Assembly (NCBI GenBank): GCA_023425615.1
Contig: JAFACJ010000528.1
Location: 1-5,080 of the forward strand
DNA from: Actinomycetes bacterium
GTDB lineage: Bacteria > Actinomycetota > Actinomycetes > Streptosporangiales > Streptosporangiaceae
DNA length: 5,080 bases
Direction: 5' to 3'
Shown: positions 1 to 5,080 of the stretch, piece after piece
Layout: every line of letters starts with the position of its first letter
Position numbering within the stretch: position 1 is the first letter of the stretch
Notes under the pieces: model-generated
The model's input: the letters and a program-made list of their open reading frames with translations, nothing else
The model's database searches: none
Told to the model about the DNA's origin: nothing
Translations under genes and position numbers: made by a program

Positions 1-396
1 GTCCACCCGGAGCTGGCGCGGGAAGAAGGCGTCGATGGCGGCCTCGCCCTCGGGGGTGATGGTGATCAGCGCCGCCCGCTTGTCGGTGGGGCTCGGGGCG
101 CGGGAGATGTAGCCGCGGCGCTCCAGCTTGGCGAGCACCTTGCTGACGCCCGCCCGTGACATGCCGTGGTGTTCGGCGATACGGCGGGCGATGACCGGGG
201 GCTCGGCGTACCGCAGCGGGATCAGGACGTCCACCTCGGGCGCGGTGAGCGGCGCCCCCTCGTAGAGCGGTTCGGTGGCCTGGGCCAGCAGCGCGTTGAT
301 CCGCTTCAGCAGCGCGATCACCTCCATGGGCGAGGTGTCGAGGTCGCGGTGGTTCTCGGCCCACCGGGCGCGGACGACGGAAGGCGGGGGCAGCAC
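1..396 (-). CDS. MarR-family transcriptional regulator (C-terminus cut by window edge)
   Basis: A winged helix-turn-helix DNA-binding protein, probably the local repressor of the divergent exporter gene. The 132 visible residues give an N-terminal helix (about 24-42, MEVIALLKRINALL), then the helix-turn-helix (about 66-95) with recognition helix MSRAGVSKVLAKLERRG at 79-95. The wing carries the MarR signature DKRAALITITPEG at 105-117. MarR proteins are usually 140-170 residues, so only the C-terminal dimerisation helix is missing, beyond the left edge. I chose the GTG at 396 because a strong ribosome site (AAAAGGAG, 404-411 on the minus strand) lies 7 nt upstream. The in-frame GTG at 402 is too close to that site, and an internal ATG at 327 would remove 23 residues. 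No cysteine is visible, so a thiol redox sensor of the OhrR type is unlikely within the visible part. The ligand is unknown; its exporter neighbour suggests a small toxic or antibiotic-like compound. Confidence 0.9.
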   Translation of the reverse strand, partial: MLPPPSVVRARWAENHRDLDTSPMEVIALLKRINALLAQATEPLYEGAPLTAPEVDVLIPLRYAEPPVIARRIAEHHGMSRAGVSKVLAKLERRGYISRAPSPTDKRAALITITPEGEAAIDAFFPRQLRVD

Positions 397-403
397 CCTC
401 ACA

Positions 404-411
404 CTCCTTTT
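404..411 (-). promoter_or_regulatory. Ribosome binding site of the MarR gene
   Basis: Read on the minus strand this is AAAAGGAG, a near-consensus Shine-Dalgarno sequence 7 nt before the GTG at 396. It decides the start of the regulator. It directly abuts the palindrome at 412-425, so the operator lies in or next to the 5' untranslated region of the regulator's own message. Confidence 0.75.
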
Positions 412-438
412 GTTAACTAGTAAACTACCTGTTATCAT
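410..438 (+). promoter_or_regulatory. Sigma-70-like promoter of the exporter, probably giving a leaderless mRNA
   Basis: A -35 element TTGTTA (410-415, 4 of 6 match to TTGACA) and a -10 element TATCAT (433-438, 5 of 6 match to TATAAT) are separated by exactly 17 bp. Seven bases follow the -10 before the ATG at 446, which places the expected transcription start at or beside the A of that ATG. There is no usable Shine-Dalgarno site before this ATG; the only AGG sits at 442-444, one base away. The inference is a leaderless transcript, which is common in actinobacteria. The AT-rich character of about 408-443 stands out sharply against the surrounding GC-rich DNA. Confidence 0.6.
412..425. promoter_or_regulatory. 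Palindromic operator, probable MarR binding site
   Basis: GTTAACTAGTAAAC matches its own reverse complement (GTTTACTAGTTAAC) at 12 of 14 positions; only the symmetric pair at 415 and 422 breaks the symmetry. It overlaps the exporter -35 element and the start of the spacer, so a bound dimer would block RNA polymerase. It also lies just upstream of the regulator's own ribosome site. Short AT-rich palindromes in the gap between a marR gene and its divergent target are the usual MarR operators. Assignment to this particular protein is inference from position. Confidence 0.6.
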
Positions 439-442
439 TTTA
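437..442 (-). promoter_or_regulatory. Candidate -10 element for the MarR gene
   Basis: Read on the minus strand this is TAAAAT, a 5 of 6 match to TATAAT, overlapping the exporter's -10 face to face. It would start transcription near 430, giving a leader of about 35 nt that contains the operator and the ribosome site. No good -35 element is visible at 16-18 bp upstream, so this is a weak call. Confidence 0.3.
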
Positions 443-445
443 GGC

Positions 446-1717
446 ATGGTATCGGCCTCAACCCAGCAGCCCGAGGCGGCGCGCTCCGGCGGTCCGCGCA
501 CCGCGCCGCCCAAGCGCGTCGCCGCCCTGATCGCCGTCCTCGGCGCCCTCACCGCGGTGGCGCCGCTGGCCACCGACATGTACGTGCCGGCCTTCCCCCA
601 GCTCGGCGAGGCACTGCACACGAGCAGCTCGGCCGTCCAGCTCACCATGACCGCGTTCCTCGCCGGTCTCGTCGCCGGGCAGCTCGTCATCGGCCCGGTC
701 AGCGACGGCATCGGCCGCCGCGGCCTGCTCGTCTGGGGTTCTGTCGGCTTCACCCTGATGTCCCTGGTCTGCGCGTTCGCCCCGAACATACAGATCCTGA
801 CGGCGGCGCGCTTCCTGGCCGGCGTCTGCGGCGCGGCGGGCATGGTGCTGGCCAGGGCCGTCGTCACCGACCTCTTCCACGGCCGCGACATCCCCCGCTA
901 CTTCACGCTCCTGTCGCAGGTGCTCGGCATCGCGCCGATCGCCGCCCCCGTGCTCGGCGGCGCGATCCTCTCCGTCTCCACCTGGCGCGCCACCTTCGCC
1001 GCCCTCGTCGTCATCGGCGTCCTGCTGACCGCCTCGGTGCTGGCCGCCGTCCCCGAGTCGCTCCCACCCGAACGCCGCAACAAGGACGGGCTGGGCGGCA
1101 CCTTCCGCGCCATGGGACGGCTCACCCGCGACCGCGGCCTCATGGGCTACACGCTCGTCCTCGCCCTCATCTCGGCCGCGCTGTTCACCTACATCGCCGG
1201 TTCCAGCTTCGTCTTCGAGGAGATCCACGGCACCTCGCCCACCACCTACGCCCTGATCTTCGCCTCCAACGCGGTGGGCATGCTCCTGGCCAACGCCGTC
1301 TTCGCCAGGCTCGCCCGCCGCCTCTCGCTGAACCTGCTGCTCACCTGCGCCATCGGCATCGCCCTCGCCGGCTCCCTCGCCCAGGCCGTCCTGGTGGCGA
1401 CCGTCGGCGAGTCCTTCGCCGGCACCTGGATCACCCTGTTCCTCACCATGGCCGGCATCGGCGTGACCTTCCCCGCCACGATGAGCCTCGGCCAGACCCT
1501 CGGCCGCACCGCCCCCGGCGCCACCTCGGCCCTGATGGGCGGCCTCCAGTTCCTCGCCGGCGCCGTCGTCTCCCCCGTCGTCGGCCTCTTCGGCACGGCG
1601 AGCTCCCTGCCCATGGCACTGATCATGCTCACCTCGGTGCTCCTTGCCGCCCTGGCCCTCCTCACCCTCGCCCGCCCCTGGCTGCGCCTCGGCGAGGCCG
1701 AGACCCACGGCGAGTGA
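446..1717 (+). CDS. Bcr/CflA-family MFS drug-efflux transporter
   Basis: A 423-residue inner-membrane proton antiporter of the 12-helix drug-efflux type, likely to export a hydrophobic drug or metabolite. After a basic, proline-rich cytoplasmic N-terminus (1-24), TM1 (about 25-47) carries the Bcr/CflA hallmark LATDMYVPAFPQL at 41-53, with a membrane-embedded Asp44. Motif A follows TM2 as GPVSDGIGRR (83-92). TM5 holds the antiporter motif C as GIAPIAAPVLGG (161-172). A basic central loop (about 205-230) separates the two halves, and six more hydrophobic stretches fall near 232-256, 265-287, 294-318, 322-343, 358-383 and 388-410. Length fits the family (about 390-430). The reading frame stays open upstream to 275, but that extension overlaps the regulator gene and promoter and has no membrane-protein character. 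The ATG at 446 is therefore preferred. It is divergent from the MarR gene, which probably represses it. The substrate cannot be told from sequence. Confidence 0.92.
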   Translation: MVSASTQQPEAARSGGPRTAPPKRVAALIAVLGALTAVAPLATDMYVPAFPQLGEALHTSSSAVQLTMTAFLAGLVAGQLVIGPVSDGIGRRGLLVWGSVGFTLMSLVCAFAPNIQILTAARFLAGVCGAAGMVLARAVVTDLFHGRDIPRYFTLLSQVLGIAPIAAPVLGGAILSVSTWRATFAALVVIGVLLTASVLAAVPESLPPERRNKDGLGGTFRAMGRLTRDRGLMGYTLVLALISAALFTYIAGSSFVFEEIHGTSPTTYALIFASNAVGMLLANAVFARLARRLSLNLLLTCAIGIALAGSLAQAVLVATVGESFAGTWITLFLTMAGIGVTFPATMSLGQTLGRTAPGATSALMGGLQFLAGAVVSPVVGLFGTASSLPMALIMLTSVLLAALALLTLARPWLRLGEAETHGE

Positions 1718-1719
1718 GC

Positions 1720-1736
1720 CGCCCGGCGTCCGGGCG
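1720..1736. terminator. GC hairpin between convergent genes, possible bidirectional terminator
   Basis: CGCCCGG (1720-1726) and CCGGGCG (1730-1736) form a perfect 7-bp stem around a 3-base loop. It starts 2 bases after the exporter's stop codon and ends 3 bases before the fdhD stop codon on the other strand, so it takes up most of the 22-bp convergent gap. No T-tract follows on either strand. Many high-GC actinobacterial terminators lack one, but this makes the call tentative. Confidence 0.45.
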
Positions 1737-1739
1737 CGC

Positions 1740-2567
1740 CTACGGCGAGGTCAGTCGGCCGGCTCCGGTGTAGACGTTCATCGAGGTGCCGCGCAGGAAG
1801 CCCACCAGGGTCATGCCGTGGTCGGCGGCCAGGTCGATGGCCAGGGACGAGGGCGCCGAGACGGCGGCCAGCAGGGGGATCCCCGCCATGACCGCCTTCT
1901 GGACCAGTTCGAAGGACGCCCGGCCGCTGACCATGAGGATCCGCCCGCGCAGCGGCAGCAGGCCCTCGCGCAGGGCGTGGCCGATGACCTTGTCGACGGC
2001 GTTGTGGCGGCCCACGTCCTCGCGCAGGCACAGCAGTTCGCCTTCGGGGGTGAACAGTCCGGCGGCGTGCAGGCCGCCGGTCTTGTCGAAGACGCGCTGT
2101 GCCTCGCGCAGCCGGTCGGGGAGGACGGCCAGCGTCTCGGGGGTCACGCGCAGCGGGTCCTCGGCCAGGTCCCAGGGGGCGAGGGTGGCGATCGCCTCCA
2201 GGCTGGCCTTGCCGCACAGACCGCACGAGGACGTCGTATAGAAGTTGCGTTCCAGCGACGCCTCAGGCAGCGGGACGCCGTCGGCCAGGACGACGTCCAC
2301 GATGTTGTAGGTGTTGGAGCCGTCGTCGGTGGCGCCCGCGCAGTAGCGGATGCCCGCGATGTCCTCGGCCGTGCGGACGGCGCCCTCGGTGGCCAGGAAC
2401 CCGGCGGCCAGGTCGAAGTCGTCGCCGGGGGTGCGCATGGTCACCGTCAGGGGGCGCCCGCCCACCCGCAGTTCCATCGGCTCCTCCACCGCCAGGGTGT
2501 CGGGCCGCCGGGAGACCTTCCCGTCCAGGATCCGCACCACCGGGCGGCGGGCCGTGACCCGGCCCAT
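1740..2567 (-). CDS. fdhD: FdhD, formate dehydrogenase accessory sulfurtransferase
   Basis: A 275-residue cytoplasmic protein. In E. coli, FdhD takes sulfur from the desulfurase IscS and passes it to the bis-MGD molybdenum cofactor, without which formate dehydrogenase is inactive. Visible family marks are TPGDDFDLAAGFLATEG (46-62), the sulfur-carrying CGLC motif with Cys115 and Cys118 (SSCGLCGKASLE), EDVGRHNAVDK (183-193), and SGRASFE (214-220). A further motif is the C-terminal GFLRG (256-260). Length and motif order are those of a complete FdhD. The ATG at 2567 is chosen because a GAGGAGG ribosome site (2577-2583, minus strand) lies 9 nt upstream and the family N-terminus begins there. The frame is open further upstream, but only as a shadow of the enzyme gene. 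Its start overlaps the enzyme's stop codon (TGATG), implying translational coupling and a shared message. This strongly suggests that the upstream enzyme is its client. Confidence 0.97.
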   Translation of the reverse strand: MGRVTARRPVVRILDGKVSRRPDTLAVEEPMELRVGGRPLTVTMRTPGDDFDLAAGFLATEGAVRTAEDIAGIRYCAGATDDGSNTYNIVDVVLADGVPLPEASLERNFYTTSSCGLCGKASLEAIATLAPWDLAEDPLRVTPETLAVLPDRLREAQRVFDKTGGLHAAGLFTPEGELLCLREDVGRHNAVDKVIGHALREGLLPLRGRILMVSGRASFELVQKAVMAGIPLLAAVSAPSSLAIDLAADHGMTLVGFLRGTSMNVYTGAGRLTSP

Positions 2568-4858
2568 CAGGCGCGGCCTCCTCGCGCCGCCTCCAGGCGG
2601 ACGATGACGGCCTTGGACGTGGGGGTGTTGCTGACCTCCGCGACGCTGTCCAGGGGGACCAGGACATTGGTCTCGGGGTAGTAGGAGGCGGCCGATCCTG
2701 GCGTCGTGGGATAGGAGACGACGGTGAAGCCGGGAGCGCGGCGCTCCTGCCCGTCCTCCCAGACGCCCACCAGGTCCACCGTGCCGCCGTCGGGAACGCC
2801 GAGTGCCTCCAGGTCGGCGGGGTTGACCATGACGATGCGCCGTGAGCCCTTGATGCCCCGGTAGCGGTCGTTGTCGGTGTAGGGGATGGTGTTCCACTGA
2901 TCATGCGAGCGCAGCGTCTGCAGGATCAGATGCCCCTCGGGGGCCTCCAGGCTGGTGAAGGCGTTGGCGGTGAAGACGGCCTTGCCCGACGGGGTCTTGA
3001 AGACATGGCTGTTGACGGGGTTGGGCAGCCGGAACCCGCCGGGCTCGCGCACGCGGGCGTTGAAGTCCTCGAACCCGGGGATGACGCGGGAGATCCGGTC
3101 GCGGACGGCGTCGTAGTCGGCCTCGAACTCCTCCCACGGCACCTCGGGGCCGTCCTCCAGGACGAGGCGGGCGAGCCGTCCGATGATCGCCACCTCGCTC
3201 AGCAGATGCTCCGACGCCGGGGGCAGCTTGCCGCGCGAGGCGTGGACCTGGCTCATGGAGTCCTCGACCGTCACGAACTGCTCGCCGCCCGCCTGCACGT
3301 CGCGGTCGCTGCGGCCCAGTGTCGGCAGGATCAGCGCCGTCTCCCCGCACACGGTGTGCGAGCGGTTCAGCTTGGTCGAGATGTGCGCCGTCAGCCGGCA
3401 CGACCTCAACGCCGCCTCGGTGACGTCGCTGTCGGGCGTGGCCCGCACGAAGTTGCCGCCCACCCCGAGGAAGACCTTCGCCTTCCCATCACGCATCGCC
3501 CGGATCGCCTCCACGGTGTCGAAACCGTGCTCGGCGGGCGGGGTGAACCCGAACTCCTTCTCCAGCGCGTCGAGGAACCACACCGGCGGCTTCTCCCAGA
3601 TGCCCATCGTGCGGTCGCCCTGCACGTTGCTGTGCCCGCGCACCGGGCACACCCCCGCGCCGGGGCGTGCCAGGTTGCCGCGCAGCAGCAGGAAGTTGAC
3701 GATCTCCCGGATGGTGGGGACGCCGTGCTTGTGCTGGGTAAGACCCATCGCCCAGCACACGATGATCTTCTTGCTCGCCAGGACCCGGGAGTGCACGTCC
3801 TCGATCTGCTCGCGGGACAGCCCCGTGGCGGCCAGCACGTCGGGCCAGCCGATCGTGCGGGCGTGCTCGGCGAAGGCGTCGAACCCGGTGGTGTGGGCGG
3901 CGATGAACTCGTGGTCCAGGACGGTGCCGGGCGCAGCGTCCTCGGCCTGCAACAACAGCAGGTTGAGCATCTGAAAGAGCGCGAGGTCCCCGCCGGGCCG
4001 GATCTGGAGGAACACATCCGCGATCTGCGTGCCGCGCCCCACGATCCCGCGCGGCTTCTGCGGGTTCTTGAACCGCAGCAGCCCCGCCTCGGGCAGCGGA
4101 TTGACCGCGATCACGCTCCCGCCGTTGCGCTTGGTCTCCTCCAGCGCCGAGAGCATCCGCGGGTGGTTGGTGCCGGGGTTCTGGCCCACGACGAACACCA
4201 GGTCCGCCTCGTAGATGTCCTCCAGGCTCACACTGCCCTTGCCGACGCCCAGCGTCTGGCCCAGCGCCGAACCGCTGGACTCATGGCACATGTTCGAGCA
4301 GTCCGGCAGGTTGTTCGTCCCGAAAGCCCGAGCGAACAGCTGCAAAAGGAACGCCGCCTCGTTGCCCAGCCGCCCCGAGGTGTAGAACAGCGCCTCATCC
4401 GGAGAGTCCAGGCCGCGCAGCTCCGAGGCGATCATGCCGAGCGCCTCGTCCCAGCCGATCGGCTCGTAGTGGTCGGCGCCGGGCCGCTTGACCATCGGCT
4501 CGGTCAGCCGCCCCTGCTGGTTGAGCCAGCGGTCGGACCTGCCGTCCAGCTCGGAGATCCCGTGCTGCCGGAAGAACTCCGCCGTCACCCGCCGCGACGT
4601 CGCCTCGTCGCCCGTGTGCTTGGCGCCGTTCTCGCAGTACTCGTTCAGATGGCGCTCGCCGGGGCCCGGCTCCGGCCAGGCGCAGCCGGGGCAGTCCAGG
4701 CCCTTCGCCTGGTTGAGGTTGAGCAGCGTCAGCGCGGTCCGCCGTACCGACGTCTGGCCGAGGGAGTACTCCAGCGCGTGCACGACGCCCGGCACGCCCG
4801 CCGCCCATTTCTTGGGCCGACCGATGATCGGCTCCCCCCGCTCCTCCGCCGCGCTCAT
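2567..4858 (-). CDS. FdhF/YdeP-family molybdopterin oxidoreductase (formate dehydrogenase alpha-like)
   Basis: A 763-residue bis-MGD molybdenum/[Fe-S] oxidoreductase of the DMSO reductase superfamily, YdeP-type subfamily; mycobacterial relatives are annotated fdhF. It is likely cytoplasmic, as no twin-arginine or other signal peptide is seen. The N-terminal iron-sulfur region has only three cysteines in the pattern C-x2-C-x15-C (Cys56, Cys59, Cys75), with Lys80 as a possible electron-relay residue. The cofactor domain carries SNMCHESSGSALG at 188-200. Cys191 aligns in position with the Mo ligand and His192 with the catalytic His of formate dehydrogenases. Other cofactor motifs are GQNPGTNHPR (225-234) and the glycine-rich stretch at 394-419 (GNLARPGAGVCPVRG, then GDRTMG). 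The C-terminal dinucleotide-binding domain spans about 640-755, with LRSHDQWNTIPY at 649-660 and YYPETNVLVPLDS at 727-738. The ATG at 4858 has GAGG 5 nt upstream. It forms an operon with fdhD. Formate oxidation is plausible but unproven: E. coli YdeP is known mainly for acid resistance. Confidence 0.93.
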   Translation of the reverse strand: MSAAEERGEPIIGRPKKWAAGVPGVVHALEYSLGQTSVRRTALTLLNLNQAKGLDCPGCAWPEPGPGERHLNEYCENGAKHTGDEATSRRVTAEFFRQHGISELDGRSDRWLNQQGRLTEPMVKRPGADHYEPIGWDEALGMIASELRGLDSPDEALFYTSGRLGNEAAFLLQLFARAFGTNNLPDCSNMCHESSGSALGQTLGVGKGSVSLEDIYEADLVFVVGQNPGTNHPRMLSALEETKRNGGSVIAVNPLPEAGLLRFKNPQKPRGIVGRGTQIADVFLQIRPGGDLALFQMLNLLLLQAEDAAPGTVLDHEFIAAHTTGFDAFAEHARTIGWPDVLAATGLSREQIEDVHSRVLASKKIIVCWAMGLTQHKHGVPTIREIVNFLLLRGNLARPGAGVCPVRGHSNVQGDRTMGIWEKPPVWFLDALEKEFGFTPPAEHGFDTVEAIRAMRDGKAKVFLGVGGNFVRATPDSDVTEAALRSCRLTAHISTKLNRSHTVCGETALILPTLGRSDRDVQAGGEQFVTVEDSMSQVHASRGKLPPASEHLLSEVAIIGRLARLVLEDGPEVPWEEFEADYDAVRDRISRVIPGFEDFNARVREPGGFRLPNPVNSHVFKTPSGKAVFTANAFTSLEAPEGHLILQTLRSHDQWNTIPYTDNDRYRGIKGSRRIVMVNPADLEALGVPDGGTVDLVGVWEDGQERRAPGFTVVSYPTTPGSAASYYPETNVLVPLDSVAEVSNTPTSKAVIVRLEAARGGRA
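2577..2583 (-). promoter_or_regulatory. Ribosome binding site of fdhD inside the enzyme gene
   Basis: GAGGAGG on the minus strand, 9 nt before the fdhD ATG at 2567, lies within the last codons of the enzyme gene, where it encodes part of the Arg/Gly-rich tail (RGGRA). It fixes the fdhD start and supports coupled but independently initiated translation. Confidence 0.7.
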
Positions 4859-4884
4859 CGGTACCTCGATCCTTCACCGTCTGT

Positions 4885-4925
4885 GCTTTCCCTCACCGAA
4901 AGCCTGCACCTTACCTACGGGAAAG
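4885..4925. repeat. Inverted repeats upstream of the molybdoenzyme gene, possible operator
   Basis: GCTTTC (4885-4890) and GAAAGC (4898-4903) form a 6-bp inverted repeat with a 7-base spacer. A second arm, GGGAAAG (4919-4925), is complementary to CTTTCCC (4886-4892). Read toward the gene, ACTTTC and GCTTTC recur as direct copies 22 bp apart, about two helical turns. The cluster sits 27-67 bp before the enzyme's ATG, where an operator or a 5' leader hairpin would be expected. No convincing -35/-10 pair could be read here. The function is inferred from position only, and short repeats can arise by chance. Confidence 0.3.
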
Positions 4926-4942
4926 TCCAGTTCAGAAGCCTG

Positions 4943-4973
4943 CGGGGGAGCACATCGGCGGTGTGCTCCCCCG
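4943..4973 (-). terminator. Strong hairpin, probable terminator of the right-edge gene
   Basis: A perfect 12-bp stem, CGGGGGAGCACA (4943-4954) with TGTGCTCCCCCG (4962-4973), encloses a 7-base loop. It lies 16 bp beyond the stop codon of the minus-strand gene at the right edge and 84 bp before the start of the molybdoenzyme gene. This is the right place to insulate the two units. There is no T-run after the stem on the minus strand, so it would act as a stem-only terminator of the kind seen in high-GC actinobacteria, or as an mRNA 3'-end stabiliser. Confidence 0.65.
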
Positions 4974-4989
4974 TTCCCGCGGCGCCGGG

Positions 4990-5079
4990 TCAGACCTCGG
5001 CGGGCACCGCCACGCCGAGCTTCACCGCGGCGGCCTCCAGCTCCTTCCACACCTTCGGGCCGACCGGGACCCCCTCCGC
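4990..5079 (-). CDS. C-terminal end of an unidentified gene (possibly Ldh-family oxidoreductase)
   Basis: The last 29 codons and a TGA stop of a minus-strand gene that enters from the right edge. The tail includes EGVPVGPKVWKELEAAAVK followed by LGVAVPAEV. Codon third positions are almost all G or C in this frame, as in the neighbouring genes, and a strong hairpin follows the stop; both support a real coding end. The pattern of an EGVP-type segment, a Trp and an amphipathic helix ending in LGV resembles the C-terminus of malate/L-lactate/ureidoglycolate dehydrogenase (Ldh-family) proteins as I remember them. The fragment is far too short to assign, and other families could end this way. Confidence 0.6.
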   Translation of the reverse strand, partial: AEGVPVGPKVWKELEAAAVKLGVAVPAEV

Positions 5080-5080
5080 G

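Noticed and set aside
411..436. Direct repeat TGTTAAC / TGTTATC at 411-417 and 430-436 as a second operator.
   Set aside because: Only seven bases with a mismatch, partly explained by the -35 and -10 elements themselves; not enough to call a separate site.
275..445. A 57-residue N-terminal extension of the exporter from an upstream start.
   Set aside because: It overlaps the MarR coding region, promoter and operator, does not look like a transporter N-terminus, and would require a promoter inside the regulator gene.
458..1708. A 416-codon open frame antisense to the exporter.
   Set aside because: It is a low-complexity Gly/Glu/Ala-rich translation produced by the GC-rich codon pattern of the real gene on the other strand. 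It has no domain, and the exporter frame has clear membrane and family motifs.
1644..2681. Long plus-strand open frames antisense to fdhD.
   Set aside because: The translations are Gly/Gln/Ala-rich shadows of fdhD codons with no recognisable family, while the minus-strand FdhD motifs are complete.
2568..2897. N-terminal extension of fdhD into the enzyme gene.
   Set aside because: The extra 110 residues are Arg/Pro/His-rich frame-shadow sequence. FdhD homology begins at the ATG at 2567, which has a strong ribosome site.
3183..3974. A plus-strand 263-codon open frame antisense to the molybdoenzyme.
   Set aside because: It has no recognisable domain and is Ser/Arg/Pro-rich as expected from a reversed high-GC gene; the opposite strand carries all the molybdopterin motifs.
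4395..4877. An alternative minus-strand frame starting with GTG at 4877.
   Set aside because: It is out of frame with the enzyme and gives a Gly/Arg/Ala-rich shadow. The ATG at 4858 with GAGG upstream opens the true frame.
1..5080. CRISPR arrays, tRNA or rRNA genes, insertion sequences, attachment sites.
   Set aside because: I saw no spaced repeat array, RNA gene signature, transposase or terminal repeats. The genes are tightly packed and uniform in composition, with no sign of recent insertion.

Overview
The window is very GC-rich, with codons that mostly end in G or C. The gene set is a MarR regulator beside a Bcr/CflA-type exporter, then an FdhF/YdeP-type molybdoenzyme followed directly by FdhD. 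Together these point to a high-GC actinomycete such as Streptomyces, Actinomadura or Nonomuraea. This placement rests on composition and gene order, and the species cannot be read from the sequence.

Layout, left to right. Positions 1-396 (minus strand) hold a MarR-family regulator whose C-terminus runs off the left edge. A short AT-rich gap (397-445) separates it from a divergent Bcr/CflA drug-efflux transporter of 423 residues (446-1717, plus). The gap contains a near-perfect 14-bp palindrome lying inside a good sigma-70-like promoter. That promoter is placed so that the transporter mRNA probably begins at or next to its ATG, making it leaderless. The transporter converges on fdhD (1740-2567, minus), and the 22-bp gap between them is mostly a small GC hairpin. 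fdhD overlaps by one base the end of a 763-residue molybdopterin oxidoreductase of the FdhF/YdeP family (2567-4858, minus). A 131-bp intergenic region (4859-4989) follows, with a strong 12-bp hairpin and smaller repeats. The window ends with the last 29 codons of another minus-strand gene (4990-5079).

How the genes work together. There are two apparently independent modules. The first is a regulator/exporter pair: the MarR protein probably binds the palindrome, represses the exporter and possibly itself, and releases DNA when it meets a ligand that is likely an exported compound. The second is an enzyme/maturation pair: FdhD transfers sulfur to the molybdenum cofactor that FDH-type enzymes need, and its translation is coupled to the enzyme. 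The enzyme keeps a Cys-His pair where formate dehydrogenases carry their Mo ligand and catalytic His, so an FDH-like, sulfurated active site is plausible. Its substrate and electron partner are not shown by this window.

I found no clearly undescribed system. The points most worth a second look are the leaderless promoter/operator architecture and the orphan FDH-like enzyme with its reduced cysteine motif.
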